Positions 47,709 to 56,785 of a stretch of 64,000 nt of DNA are shown one piece after another; the first letter of the stretch is position 1; each line of letters begins with the position of its first letter. Source of the DNA: Candidatus Kaistia colombiensis (GTDB lineage: Bacteria > Pseudomonadota > Alphaproteobacteria > Rhizobiales > Kaistiaceae); NCBI GenBank assembly GCA_029203105.1, contig CP119318.1:3424501-3488500 (forward strand), given 5' to 3'. Below the pieces are notes generated by a model. It searched no databases, was not told the DNA's origin, and was given only the letters and a program-made list of their open reading frames with translations. The position numbers were made by a program, and so were the translations under genes.

Positions 47709-48551
47709 CTAGAACCGACCCCGACGCGCGGCGCGCCAGAGCCACCATTGCCGCCTCCATTGCGGCGGATCGATCGCCGTCTGGAACGGATCGTAGTCGG
47801 CTCGCTCCATCAGCTTGAGCATCGGCTCCACGAGCGCGACCGGCTGGAATGCCGGCAGCGCGATGCGGTCGGCATGCGCCAACGCCGCGCGACCTGCCTC
47901 CAGATGCCGCCGCGCCGTCTCGCGCAGATCCGCCAGCAAAGCCAGCAGCTGCGGCGTCGTCCGGCCGGCGAAGACGTCCTCCGCCTTCACGCCATGCCGT
48001 TCCATCAGATCGGTGGGCAGGAACAATTGCTGCCGGCGGGCGTGGAAGGGCAAGGCGCGCATCAGTCCGGTCAACGCCTGCGCCACGCCGGCATGGCCGG
48101 CGGCATCGGCCGTATGCGGATCCTCGCCGCCGGCGAGCACGAGCGCGGCTAGCTGGATCAGCACGGAAACCGTCTCGCCGGCATAGCCTTCGAGATCGCC
48201 GAGCGTCGGCATCGGGTCGTTGTAGAGATCGAAGATATGCGCCTCGATCAAATTGTCGAAGGCGGCGCGCGGCAGGTGGTGCAGGCCGATGGTCTCGAGC
48301 AGGGCCGCGGCGACCGGGTGTCCGGCCACCTCGCCCCTCGCCTCGCCCGCCAGCACATCGCGCCACCATTGCAGGCGGATCTCGCCCGGCATCGGATCGC
48401 TGACCAGCTCGCGCACCCGCACGATCTCAAGATTGAAGGCGTGGAGCGCGAAGAGATAGCGCCGCTTCGCTTCCGGGGCGAAGAGATCAGCGAGAAACCG
48501 ATCCCGATCATGCGCGCGCACTTCATCGGCGCAAAGGGCGAAGACGTCCAT
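47709..48551 (-). CDS. Squalene/phytoene synthase-fold protein, NDUFAF6-like complex I assembly factor
   Basis: 280 residues with the prenyl-synthase fold but without the two DxxxD magnesium motifs: the first site reads FNLEIVRVRELVSD, the second MRALPFHARRQQLFLP. The latter, followed by TDLMERHGVKAEDVF, closely parallels human NDUFAF6. It is therefore unlikely to make squalene or phytoene and more likely helps assemble NADH dehydrogenase. Start ATG 48551 (a TTG at 48563 is the alternative). 12 bp downstream of an NDUFAF3-like gene, in line with that role. Confidence 0.82.
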   Translation of the reverse strand: MDVFALCADEVRAHDRDRFLADLFAPEAKRRYLFALHAFNLEIVRVRELVSDPMPGEIRLQWWRDVLAGEARGEVAGHPVAAALLETIGLHHLPRAAFDNLIEAHIFDLYNDPMPTLGDLEGYAGETVSVLIQLAALVLAGGEDPHTADAAGHAGVAQALTGLMRALPFHARRQQLFLPTDLMERHGVKAEDVFAGRTTPQLLALLADLRETARRHLEAGRAALAHADRIALPAFQPVALVEPMLKLMERADYDPFQTAIDPPQWRRQWWLWRAARRGRF

Positions 48552-48563
48552 GGAACGAACCAA

Positions 48564-48962
48564 TCAGATGGCGACGAGCGCAGCCGCAACGGGGCGGCCC
48601 TCGGCGAGCAGGATATTATAGGTGCGCACCGCAGGGCCCGTGGCCATCACTTCGACGCCGATGCCGCTCGCCTTGAGCTGCTCGCGCAGGTCTTTCGGCA
48701 CCACAGCGATGTCACGGCCGCAGCCGATCACCAGCAGCGCGACATCGGCCGCCTCGGCGAACACATCCGCCAGCGTCTCGGCGGTGATCTCCGCCGCGCT
48801 GCCGACCGGCCATCCATAGATACCGCTCGGCAGGCAGAGAAGCGAGCCGGAATGCGACATCTCGGCGAAGCGGAACACCCCTTCGCCATAGACATCGATC
48901 GGCACCTGGCCAGGAAAATGCTGGTGGCGCAGCGATTTGGATGGCCGCGTGAAAAGCGCCAT
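48564..48962 (-). CDS. Mth938-like / NDUFAF3-like protein
   Basis: 132 residues. Segments VYGEGVFRFAEMSHSGSLLCLP, GIYGWPVGSAAEITAETLADV, VALLVIGCGRD and LKASGIGVEVMATGPAVRTYNILLAEGRPVAAALV match the DUF498/Mth938 family, which includes the mitochondrial complex I assembly factor NDUFAF3. Six bp downstream of secF and 12 bp upstream of the NDUFAF6-like gene, all on one strand. The neighbourhood suggests coupling of membrane-protein insertion (SecDF) with respiratory complex assembly. Confidence 0.87.
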   Translation of the reverse strand: MALFTRPSKSLRHQHFPGQVPIDVYGEGVFRFAEMSHSGSLLCLPSGIYGWPVGSAAEITAETLADVFAEAADVALLVIGCGRDIAVVPKDLREQLKASGIGVEVMATGPAVRTYNILLAEGRPVAAALVAI

Positions 48963-48968
48963 TCCGGA

Positions 48969-49907
48969 TCAGGCCTTGCCGGCCGCCTCCACGTCTTCCT
49001 TCTTGGTCATCTGATCCTGGCGCACGCCGAAATAGATCAGGATCGGCGCGGCCACGCAGACCGACGAGAAGATCGCCGCGAGAACGCCGAAGATCATGGC
49101 GAGCGTGAACGACTGGATGACCTCGCCGCCGAAGATGTAGAGCGAGAACAGCGCGATCAGCGTGGTCACCGTCGTGATGACGGTACGACCGAGCATGTCG
49201 TTGATGGCGCGGTCGATCAGGTCACCGAGCGGGATCTTCTTGTATTTGCGCAGCGTCTCGCGAATTCGGTCATAGACCACGACGGTGTCGTTCAGCGAAT
49301 AGCCGATCGTCGTCAGGATGGCGGCGAGCGAAGTCAGGTTGAACTCGTGCTGCGTGACGACATAGAAGCCGAACGTCATGATCACGACGTTGGCGGCCGA
49401 GATGATCGAGCCGACGGCGAACTGCCATTCGAAGCGGAACCACACATAGATGGCGATGGCGGCGAAGGTGACCAGCATCGCCAGCGTACCCTTGGAGGCC
49501 AGTTCGCCCGAGACGCGCGGTCCGACAATTTCCGTCCGGCGGAACTCCGCCTGATCGACGAGCGCCGTGCGGATCTTGCCGATGGCGGCCTGCTGGGCGT
49601 CCTCGCCGCCGGCCTGCTGGCCGATGCGGATAAGGATCGAGTTGTCGGCGCCGATCGTCTGCACCTGAATGTCACCGAGGCCGAGGTCGTTCAACTTCGA
49701 GCGCAGGCCGCCGAGATTTGGATGCTCGTCCTTGGTCTGGATCTCGATGACGGTGCCACCGAGGAAGTCGATGCCGTAATTGGGGCCGACGGTGAAGAAC
49801 AGGATCACCGACATGACCGAAAGGAAGGCGGCAAGCGGAAACGTCCACTTGCGCATCCGCATGAACGGGATGTTGGTGTTGTCGGGAACGATGCGAAGAT
49901 GAGCCAT
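48969..49907 (-). CDS. secF: Protein translocase subunit SecF
   Basis: 312 residues. Six transmembrane helices with a large periplasmic loop after the first. N-terminal NTNIPFMRMRKWTFPLAAFL, then YGIDFLGGTVIEIQTK; family motifs GYSLNDTVVVYDRIRETLRK and INDMLGRTVITTVTTLIALF. Works with SecD as proton-driven motor for late steps of protein export. 21 bp downstream of secD; tail KKEDVEAAGKA cytoplasmic. Confidence 0.96.
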   Translation of the reverse strand: MAHLRIVPDNTNIPFMRMRKWTFPLAAFLSVMSVILFFTVGPNYGIDFLGGTVIEIQTKDEHPNLGGLRSKLNDLGLGDIQVQTIGADNSILIRIGQQAGGEDAQQAAIGKIRTALVDQAEFRRTEIVGPRVSGELASKGTLAMLVTFAAIAIYVWFRFEWQFAVGSIISAANVVIMTFGFYVVTQHEFNLTSLAAILTTIGYSLNDTVVVYDRIRETLRKYKKIPLGDLIDRAINDMLGRTVITTVTTLIALFSLYIFGGEVIQSFTLAMIFGVLAAIFSSVCVAAPILIYFGVRQDQMTKKEDVEAAGKA

Positions 49908-49928
49908 GGTTTCTGTCCTCGCTTCGGT

Positions 49929-51530
49929 TCAGAGCGTGATCTTGGTCGGACGGCGCCAGCGCACCCACATCGCGACCATGAGACGGGTGAAGGTGAACGC
50001 CGTGAACATCGTCGTCGCGACGCCGATGGCGTGCGTGACAGCGAAGCCGCGGATCGGACCCGATCCCATGTAGAAGAGCACGAGAGCGGCGATCAGCGTC
50101 GTCACATTCGCGTCGAGGATGGTGCCGAGCGCCTTGTGGAAGCCGGCATCGATCGCGGCGATCGCGGATCGCCCTGCCCTGTATTCCTCGCGTATGCGCT
50201 CATAGATCAGAACGTTGGAGTCCACCGCCGTACCAACCGTGATGATCACGCCGGCGATACCGGGTAGCGATAGCGTCGCCCCGAGGATCGTCACGATCGA
50301 GAAGATCAGGATGACGTTCACGATCACGGCGATGTTGGCAATCCAGCCGAGCACGCCATAGGTCATCACCATGAAGGCGCAGACGAGCGCGGTGCCGATG
50401 ATGGCGGCGATCTTGCCCGATCGGATCGAGTCGGCGCCGAGGCCGGGACCGATATTGCGCTCCTCGACGATCGTCAGCTTGGCCGGCAGCGAGCCGGCAC
50501 GCAGCAGGATCGCGAGATCATTCGCCGACTGGATCGAGAAATTGCCGGAAATCTGGCCGGAGCCGCCGAGAATGGGCTCGCGGATGACCGGCGCCGAGAT
50601 CACCTTGTCGTCGAGGACGATGGCGAAGGGCCGGTTGACGTTCTTGGCGGTGACGTCGCCGAAGACGCGCGCACCGGCGCTCGATAGACGGAAGGAGACA
50701 ACGGGCTCGTTGGTGCGTGAATCGAAGGTCGCCTGGGCGTCCGTCAGATCCTCGCCCGTCAGAAGCGGTGCCTCTTCGAGCACATAGGGGACCGGCGGGT
50801 TGTCGGTCGAATTGAGGACGATGGTGCCGGGCTTGCGCGTGTCGGCGGTCGGCGAAACGCCGGTGTCGACGAGATGGAAGGTCAGCTGCGCGGTCTGGCC
50901 AACCAGCGTCTTCAGCCGCTCGGGGTCGTCGAGACCGGGTGCCTCGACGAGGATGCGGTCCGAGCCCTGGCGCTGGATCGACGGCTCGACGGTGCCGAGC
51001 TGGTCGATACGACGACCGATGACCTCGATCGACTGATCGACGATCTGGCGGATACGCTGCTCGAGGCCAGCATCCGAATAGGACATCTGGACAAGGCCGT
51101 CGCTGCCGACCGTCAGGTCGAACTCGTTGACGGCCGTGCCGCCCAGCGCGGAGGTCGCCAGCTGGTTACGCAACGGCTCGAGGCGCTTCTTGACCTCGTC
51201 GAGCTGCGACAGGTCGCGGACGCGGAGCTGCACACCCTGCCCCTGCACGCCCAAACCGGAATAACCGATGCGAGGCTCCTGCAGCATGGCCTTGCGGATG
51301 TCGCCCACGAGCGAACGCAGGCGCTTCTGCACGTAATCCTGCCTATCCACCTCATAGAGGAGGTAGGCGCCCCCCTGGAGATCCAGGCCGAGAACCATTT
51401 GCCGTTTCGGCACCCAGCTCGGCCAGGAATCGACGGTTTCCTTCGAGAAGAGATTGGGAAGTGCCGCGAGCAGCCCGACCAAAACAACGGTCAGGATCGC
51501 AATCATCTTCCAGCGTGTGAAGTGCAGCAT
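49929..51530 (-). CDS. secD: Protein translocase subunit SecD
   Basis: 533 residues. N-terminal helix WKMIAILTVVLVGLLAALPN, periplasmic P1 domain with VLGLDLQGGAYLLYEVD, LVEAPGLDDPERLKTLVGQT and VISAPVIREPILGGSGQISG, then transmembrane domain with GTAVDSNVLIYERIREEYR containing the conserved Asp. Forms a complex with SecF and the YajC protein encoded upstream (63 bp). Length normal. Confidence 0.96.
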   Translation of the reverse strand: MLHFTRWKMIAILTVVLVGLLAALPNLFSKETVDSWPSWVPKRQMVLGLDLQGGAYLLYEVDRQDYVQKRLRSLVGDIRKAMLQEPRIGYSGLGVQGQGVQLRVRDLSQLDEVKKRLEPLRNQLATSALGGTAVNEFDLTVGSDGLVQMSYSDAGLEQRIRQIVDQSIEVIGRRIDQLGTVEPSIQRQGSDRILVEAPGLDDPERLKTLVGQTAQLTFHLVDTGVSPTADTRKPGTIVLNSTDNPPVPYVLEEAPLLTGEDLTDAQATFDSRTNEPVVSFRLSSAGARVFGDVTAKNVNRPFAIVLDDKVISAPVIREPILGGSGQISGNFSIQSANDLAILLRAGSLPAKLTIVEERNIGPGLGADSIRSGKIAAIIGTALVCAFMVMTYGVLGWIANIAVIVNVILIFSIVTILGATLSLPGIAGVIITVGTAVDSNVLIYERIREEYRAGRSAIAAIDAGFHKALGTILDANVTTLIAALVLFYMGSGPIRGFAVTHAIGVATTMFTAFTFTRLMVAMWVRWRRPTKITL

Positions 51531-51593
51531 GGAAACCGTTCCAGTCGATCTCGGCCCCGAAGGGCCGTTGCATCAGGGGGAGCTAGAGGTGGC

Positions 51594-51932
51594 TTACTCG
51601 CCGTCCTTGGCCGGCTCGCCCTTGGCGCGCACATCGGCGATGGCAGCGCGCGAGACGCGGACGCGAACGCCCTCGGCAACTTCCAGCAACAACTCGGAAT
51701 CGTCCACGACCTTGTTGATCTTGCCGATCAGGCCGCCCGACAGCACGACCGTGTCGCCACGACGCGCACCCTTGATCATTTCCTGATGCGCCTTCTGCTT
51801 CTGCCGCTGCGGCCGAATCATCAGGAACCACATGATCGCGAAGACGAAGATGAACGGCACGAACTGGATGAGCAGGTCGGTACCACCAGCGGAAGCGCCG
51901 GCGGCCTGTGCGAAGGCGGGGGTAATGAACAT
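51594..51932 (-). CDS. yajC: Preprotein translocase subunit YajC
   Basis: 112 residues beginning MFITPAFAQA, one transmembrane helix (LIQFVPFIFVFAIMWFLMI), the conserved RPQRQKQKAHQEMI, then KGARRGDTVVLSGGLIGKI and a beta-rich cytoplasmic tail. Accessory component of SecDF. Start ATG 51932 with AGGGAG upstream; an ATG at 51956 lacks a ribosome-binding site. First gene of yajC-secD-secF-NDUFAF3-NDUFAF6. Confidence 0.93.
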   Translation of the reverse strand: MFITPAFAQAAGASAGGTDLLIQFVPFIFVFAIMWFLMIRPQRQKQKAHQEMIKGARRGDTVVLSGGLIGKINKVVDDSELLLEVAEGVRVRVSRAAIADVRAKGEPAKDGE

Positions 51933-52258
51933 GAAAATGGATGCTCCCTGTAGCATTGGCGGGTCCGCTGGTGGCCCGTCCGATCAAGACGCGAGGTTTG
52001 CGCCGACCATCACATAGGGAGAGACAGCGGTACGCGAAACGGCGCGGAATATAACCACGCGGCAGGCCTTTGCAAATGGCCGCACCGGCATGATAGTGGC
52101 GAATGTCGTCCGGAGCCCTCGCTTGCACGCGGGAAGAGATCGCCCGGAGGGCCGGATGCGGGGCTTCGCCTTCGTCCGAACGCCTTCACCCCAGCCGCCG
52201 GCACGTCCTCAGACCTCTCGACACGCGGGAGATGGGGATTGGTCCAAGGAAATGCACT
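51933..52258. other. 326-bp divergent intergenic region between yajC and the DUF815 ATPase gene
   Basis: Holds the yajC-sec promoter and the DUF815 promoter. A short hairpin GGCCTTTGCAAATGGCC lies near 52066-52082. No small open frame, tRNA or operator that I could support. Confidence 0.4.
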
Positions 52259-53143
52259 GTGACAGAAAATTCGATGCAATCCGTCGCCGATCGTCTCGAC
52301 CGGCTGATCGCCCTGATCGAGCGCGCCGTGCCGCCGGCACGGCCGAAATTCAGCCCCGACGCGGCCGACGCCTTCGTCTGGCAGGCCTCCACCGGCACGC
52401 TACAGCCGGTGCCGAAGGTCAATCGCGTCGAGATGGTGCTGCTGAAGGGCGTCGACCGCGTTCGCGATATCCTCGTCGAAAACACCGACCGTTTCGCGCG
52501 CGGCCTGCCGGCCAACAACGTCCTGCTCTGGGGCGCCCGCGGCATGGGCAAGAGCTCGCTGGTCAAGGCCGCGCATGCGACGATTAACAGCGACCCGGCG
52601 AAGCTGCCGGGCGGCCATCCGATGAAGCTGGTAGAGATCCACCGCGAGGACATCGACAGCCTGCCGGAACTGATGACGATCGTGCGCGGCGTCGACCGCC
52701 GTTTCATCCTGTTCTGCGACGACCTTTCGTTCGACAATGACGACACGTCGTACAAGTCGCTCAAGGCGGCTCTGGATGGCGGCGTCGAAGGACGACCGGA
52801 AAACGTCGTGTTCTACGCCACGTCGAACCGGCGCCATCTGCTGCCGCGCGACATGATGGAGAACGAGCGCTCGACGGCGATCAATCCCGGCGAGGCAGTC
52901 GAGGAGAAGGTATCGCTGTCGGACCGCTTCGGCCTGTGGCTCGGCTTCCACAAGTGCAGCCAGGACGACTATCTCGCGATGGTCGACGGCTATGCCGAGC
53001 ATTTCGGGCTGAAGGTGGCGCCGGAGGTCCTGCGCGCCGAGGCGCTGGAGTGGTCGACGACGCGCGGCGCGCGCTCGGGCCGCGTCGCCTGGCAGTATGT
53101 GCAGGATCTGGCGGGGCGACTTGGGGTCGCTCTTACGGGCTGA
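52259..53143 (+). CDS. DUF815 family AAA-type ATPase
   Basis: 294 residues. Walker A GARGMGKS at 92-99, Walker B FILFCDD at 149-155, sensor segment VVFYATSNRRHLLPRDMM with the following NERST, and second-region motif SLSDRFGLWLGFHKCSQDDY. DUF815 ATPases sit beside yajC-sec or nlpD genes in many proteobacteria, but their function is unproven. Start chosen at GTG 52259: AAGGA at 52246-52250 is eight bases upstream, while the next ATG (52274) is too far from it. Confidence 0.88.
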   Translation: MTENSMQSVADRLDRLIALIERAVPPARPKFSPDAADAFVWQASTGTLQPVPKVNRVEMVLLKGVDRVRDILVENTDRFARGLPANNVLLWGARGMGKSSLVKAAHATINSDPAKLPGGHPMKLVEIHREDIDSLPELMTIVRGVDRRFILFCDDLSFDNDDTSYKSLKAALDGGVEGRPENVVFYATSNRRHLLPRDMMENERSTAINPGEAVEEKVSLSDRFGLWLGFHKCSQDDYLAMVDGYAEHFGLKVAPEVLRAEALEWSTTRGARSGRVAWQYVQDLAGRLGVALTG

Positions 53144-53212
53144 AGCCGCCCCACCAGCGTTGGGACCGGAAGACCCTCACGAGAAGAGGTCGGACCGGTC
53201 AGGATCAGTCGG

Positions 53213-54724
53213 TCAGCTCTGCAGGTAATCCAGCGGGTTGACCGGCTTCGAGCCCCTGCGGAGCTCGAAATGGAGCTGCGGCGCGTTGACGGAACCGGAC
53301 GCGCCGGCCTGCGAGATGATCTGGCCGCGACGAACGGCATCGCCGCGCTTGACTAGGATCTTGCTGTTGTGGGCATAGGCCGAGACCCAGCCATCGGCAT
53401 GACGGACGAGCACCAGATTGCCGTAACCCTCGAGCTCGTTGCCGGCATAGATCACGGTGCCGGCCTCGGCCGCCTTGATCGACGTGCCTTCCGGCACGGC
53501 CAGGTTGATGCCGTCATTCTTCTCGCCCGTCGCCGAAGCGCCGAAGCCGGTGATGATGCGTCCGCGCACCGGCCAGCGGAAGGTCGTGCCGTTGGCCGAG
53601 CCGGGATCGGCGCTGGCATTGGTCGCGGCCGGTGCCTCCTCGGTCGGCGGCGCATAGGCCACCGGCTGGTTCGGCGTCGCCGGCCTGGCGATCGAAACGG
53701 TCTCGGTCGGCTTGGCGACGCTTGCCGTCGTCGCGGGCTCATCGGCAACCGACTTCTGCGGCGCATTCGCGGCGACCGGCTTGGCGTTCGGATCCTCGCC
53801 GCGCGGCTTTTCCTCGCGACGGGACGGATCGGTGCGCAGCGCAACCGCCTGCGGATTGCCGTTATTGCCCGGAATGCGGAGCTTCTGGCCGGACTTCAGC
53901 TGGTTCGTCGAGGTCAGGCTGTTGGCGGCGGCCAGATCCTTGGCGCTGACGCCGTAGAGCCGAGCAATCGAGGAGAGCGTCTGACCTGGCGAAACCGTGT
54001 GCAGGCCGTTGAGCGACCCTTCGGTCGAAGCGACCGGCTTGCGCTCGGCGGCCGGCGCTGCACCGGCGACCAACTGCGTGCCGTCCCTGCCCTGTGGCAA
54101 TTGAACGGCCGGCGTTTCCGCGACGGCTGCATTCCCCTGACCATAGGTCGGAATCGTCAGGCGCGTCCCGGCACCAACCTGTGACGGATTGCCGATATTG
54201 TTGACGCGGGCCAATTCCTTGATCGGGACGCCATAGCGACGGGATACGGACGAAAGCGTCTCGCCCGGCCCGAGCGTCACCATGGTGCCACCCTCCGCAG
54301 ACCAGGCACCACCGCGACGCGGCGGCTGGGCGGCCGAGGCAACCTGTGCCGGCGCAGCATCGGCCGGGGGCGTGTATGAACGCGGTGCCTGATAGGGCGC
54401 GGGAGAATCGTAAGACGGCGCAGCCGCGACCGACTGCGAGCCCTGCTGAACGCCCGGCAACATCGGCGGCAGGTCCGAACGGCTGACACCGCGGGAAGGC
54501 GGCGGCGCCACCACGACGTCGCTGTTGTTGTAGCTATAGTCCACCGGAGCAGGCATCGGCTGGGTACCGCCGATGATCTGTTTCTGGTTGGCGGTGCTGC
54601 CGGTGAAGATCGAGCCGTAGCGCGAACCGTCAGCACTGCAGGCAGCGGTCAAACCCGAAAGGAGCGCAATGACCGCAACCTGGGAGAGAGTCCGAGACCG
54701 AAAAGAGGAGACATTTCTGCACAT
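53213..54724 (-). CDS. NlpD/DipM-like LysM protein with degenerate M23 (LytM) domain
   Basis: About 503 residues. N-terminal signal (LSQVAVIALLSGLTAACS) with a poor lipobox, proline/serine-rich region, two LysM peptidoglycan-binding modules (VTLGPGETLSSVSRRYGVP and HTVSPGQTLSSIARLYGVS), low-complexity linker, and C-terminal LytM domain. The first metal-ligand motif reads EKNDGINLA, lacking the His and Asp of active enzymes; later SAYAHNS and LHFELRRG remain. Hence likely an amidase activator in cell separation rather than an endopeptidase. Start ATG 54724 is the best fit; further-upstream ATGs extend into non-signal sequence. Downstream of pcm. Confidence 0.87.
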   Translation of the reverse strand: MCRNVSSFRSRTLSQVAVIALLSGLTAACSADGSRYGSIFTGSTANQKQIIGGTQPMPAPVDYSYNNSDVVVAPPPSRGVSRSDLPPMLPGVQQGSQSVAAAPSYDSPAPYQAPRSYTPPADAAPAQVASAAQPPRRGGAWSAEGGTMVTLGPGETLSSVSRRYGVPIKELARVNNIGNPSQVGAGTRLTIPTYGQGNAAVAETPAVQLPQGRDGTQLVAGAAPAAERKPVASTEGSLNGLHTVSPGQTLSSIARLYGVSAKDLAAANSLTSTNQLKSGQKLRIPGNNGNPQAVALRTDPSRREEKPRGEDPNAKPVAANAPQKSVADEPATTASVAKPTETVSIARPATPNQPVAYAPPTEEAPAATNASADPGSANGTTFRWPVRGRIITGFGASATGEKNDGINLAVPEGTSIKAAEAGTVIYAGNELEGYGNLVLVRHADGWVSAYAHNSKILVKRGDAVRRGQIISQAGASGSVNAPQLHFELRRGSKPVNPLDYLQS

Positions 54725-55097
54725 CGAGCCAACTCGCAACGCCACACCACACATGACGTCAATAAACGCTGGTAACGTTGATAAAGGCTTAAGCGGGACG
54801 CCAAACTTCGCCGGCATTGCACGAAAGATCGATTTGGCCCCGCAAGATCCCAAGCTTTTGAGCCCGAACGCCCGCCAACGCGGTTAAGCTTCCGCCGCAC
54901 GGATCCGGTCGAAGAGCCCGCCCCTAGGCGCGATTTCGAGCCGAAGAATGAAGATCAACGAATTTCGGAAGAACGCACGCGGGACGAGAAGCGCGGACGA
55001 AAGGCGCCACAGCGCGCAACTCCGGCCGATTGAGCATCTGAACGCCTCCCGGCGAAGGATGCGGAGACGTTGGTGGGGGGGGGGGTGACCCACCCGC
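54725..55097. other. 373-bp gap between pcm and the NlpD-like gene
   Basis: No credible gene. Contains a run of eleven G at 55075-55085 close after the pcm stop. An AT-richer zone (54750-54800, with TAAACGCTGGTAACGTTG) probably holds the NlpD-like promoter. Confidence 0.45.
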
Positions 55098-55790
55098 CTA
55101 GAGCCGGGCCGCCCTGCCCTTGATCAGCGGCACCATGCGGACTGGACAGATCGGGGTCGCGACCAACTGTCGGTCGACCCGGATGAAACGGGTCAGGGTC
55201 TGAATCCCCTCATCGGGCCCGATCGGCATGACCAGCGTGCCGCTGGTGCTGAGCGCCTCGATGAAGGCCGGCGGGACGACAGGCGCCGAGGCGGACGAGA
55301 CGATCCGGTCGAAAGGTCCCTTCTCGGGCCAGCCATCGAGGCCATCGCCAAAGACCGAGGTGATGTTGGCGATCCGCAGCATCTCGAAGCGCGACTGCGC
55401 CGCCGCCGCCAGTGTTCGGAATCGATCCACGGTGTAGACCCGGCGCGACAGCCGCGAGAGCACGGCCGCCAGATAACCGGTGCCGGTGCCGACATCGAGC
55501 ACCCGGCAGCGGGTCGTCGGCGCGAGCGCCTCGATGATCCGGGCAGCGAGTAGCGGTGGGGTGTCGAGCTGGCCGCAATCGATCGGCTGCGGTCGCTCGT
55601 TGAACAACGCGCCGCGCTTGGCATCGGTCGGCTGGAAAGGCTGGCGCGGCACCGCCTCGAAGGCGTCCACCATGCGCCGGTCCATGATGCCGAACTGGCG
55701 GAGGCGCAACAGGAACTGGGCGATCGGGACGAGACTGTCGTCGAGCGCCTCATAGTCCATGGGATGAAACTGAACCGCCTCGAGTGCCAT
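55098..55790 (-). CDS. pcm: Protein-L-isoaspartate O-methyltransferase
   Basis: 230 residues. Repairs isoaspartyl damage by SAM-dependent methylation. Has the PCMT pattern FEAVPRQPFQPTDAKRGALF, then substrate-loop CGQLDTPPLLAARIIEAL, SAM motif I VLDVGTGTGYLAAVLSRL, VYTVDRFRTLAAAA and GPFDRIVSSASAPVVPPAF. The usual catalytic-region S/T of the family's post-I motif is present. Start given as ATG 55790; ATG 55760 is possible. Between surE and nlpD on the same strand, the standard surE-pcm-nlpD order. Confidence 0.92.
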   Translation of the reverse strand: MALEAVQFHPMDYEALDDSLVPIAQFLLRLRQFGIMDRRMVDAFEAVPRQPFQPTDAKRGALFNERPQPIDCGQLDTPPLLAARIIEALAPTTRCRVLDVGTGTGYLAAVLSRLSRRVYTVDRFRTLAAAAQSRFEMLRIANITSVFGDGLDGWPEKGPFDRIVSSASAPVVPPAFIEALSTSGTLVMPIGPDEGIQTLTRFIRVDRQLVATPICPVRMVPLIKGRAARL

Positions 55791-55945
55791 ACGCCACGCG
55801 CCCTCGCCTTCCGAGCCCTACTCATGCGGCCAAGGTAGTAAACGGCGTCTTATTGCGCGCGGCACAGGCGACGATTTTGCGTCATTTCGGGGCAGGTCGC
55901 GGATCGCACCGGCAGAGTGCGCGATCCGCGAGGCGGCAGCGGTCG

Positions 55946-56704
55946 TCAGTCGAAGAGCGCGCTCAGCTCATGCGCCTGGTCGTAGGCGGTCATGTCGATC
56001 CGCAGCGGCGTGACCGAGATGACGCCGCGCCGGATGGCGTTGACGTCGGTTCCCGCCGCATGCTCCTCGGCGACCCGATGATGCTTCAGCCAGAAATACG
56101 GGTTGCCGCGACCGTCATGGCGCTCATCGACGCTGAGGCCGTGCGTGACGACGCCCTGAGATGTCACCTCGACGCCGGCAACGAGGCCGGGCGCCGTGTT
56201 CGGGAAATTCAGATTGTAGAGGACGCCGCGCGGGCAACCATGCGCGACCAGCTTCTTCAGGATGCGCGGCGCATGCGCCTCGACGGTCTCCCACGGAATC
56301 ACGCGACGCCCTTCGGTGAAGTCGTAGGCCTGGCTGAGCGCGATCGAGGGAATGCCGAGCAGCGTTCCCTCGATGGCGCCGGCGACCGTGCCCGAATAAG
56401 TCACGTCGTCGGCGGCGTTCTGGCCGGAATTGACGCCGGACAGGATGAGATCCGGCGCGCGGTCGAGAACCTTGCGGACCGCCATGATGACGCAATCGGT
56501 CGGCGTGCCGCGCACCGCGAAGGTCTGCTCGGAAACCTGCCGTAGCCGCAGCGGATCGTTCAGCGTCAGCGAGTGCGCGAGGCCCGACTGGTCGGTCTCG
56601 GGCGCGACGACCCAGACGTCGTCGGACAAGGTCCGCGCGATGCGCTCCAGAACAGCGAGACCGGGAGCGTGGATGCCATCGTCATTGGTGATCAGAATGC
56701 GCAT
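55946..56704 (-). CDS. surE: 5'/3'-nucleotidase SurE
   Basis: 252 residues. Metal-dependent nucleotidase: N-terminal MRILITNDDGIHAPG with the metal Asp pair, VVAPETDQSGLAHSLT, the DLILSGVNSGQNAADDVTYSGT motif carrying metal ligand Asn, and GIPSIALSQAYDF. Start ATG 56704 is the conserved N terminus; the 21-residue in-frame leader is not conserved in character. Between serS and pcm. Confidence 0.96.
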   Translation of the reverse strand: MRILITNDDGIHAPGLAVLERIARTLSDDVWVVAPETDQSGLAHSLTLNDPLRLRQVSEQTFAVRGTPTDCVIMAVRKVLDRAPDLILSGVNSGQNAADDVTYSGTVAGAIEGTLLGIPSIALSQAYDFTEGRRVIPWETVEAHAPRILKKLVAHGCPRGVLYNLNFPNTAPGLVAGVEVTSQGVVTHGLSVDERHDGRGNPYFWLKHHRVAEEHAAGTDVNAIRRGVISVTPLRIDMTAYDQAHELSALFD

Positions 56705-56785
56705 GTTGGGATCAGCCTTGCTAGCTCGTCGGATGGCCTTCGCCGCGCCAACCGCGAGCGAAGGCATGAAGCAGGTCCGGGCGCC

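Noticed and set aside
47709..48551. Annotation as phytoene or squalene synthase
   Set aside because: Both aspartate-rich DxxxD catalytic motifs are missing and the sequence instead parallels NDUFAF6; no carotenoid or hopanoid genes nearby.
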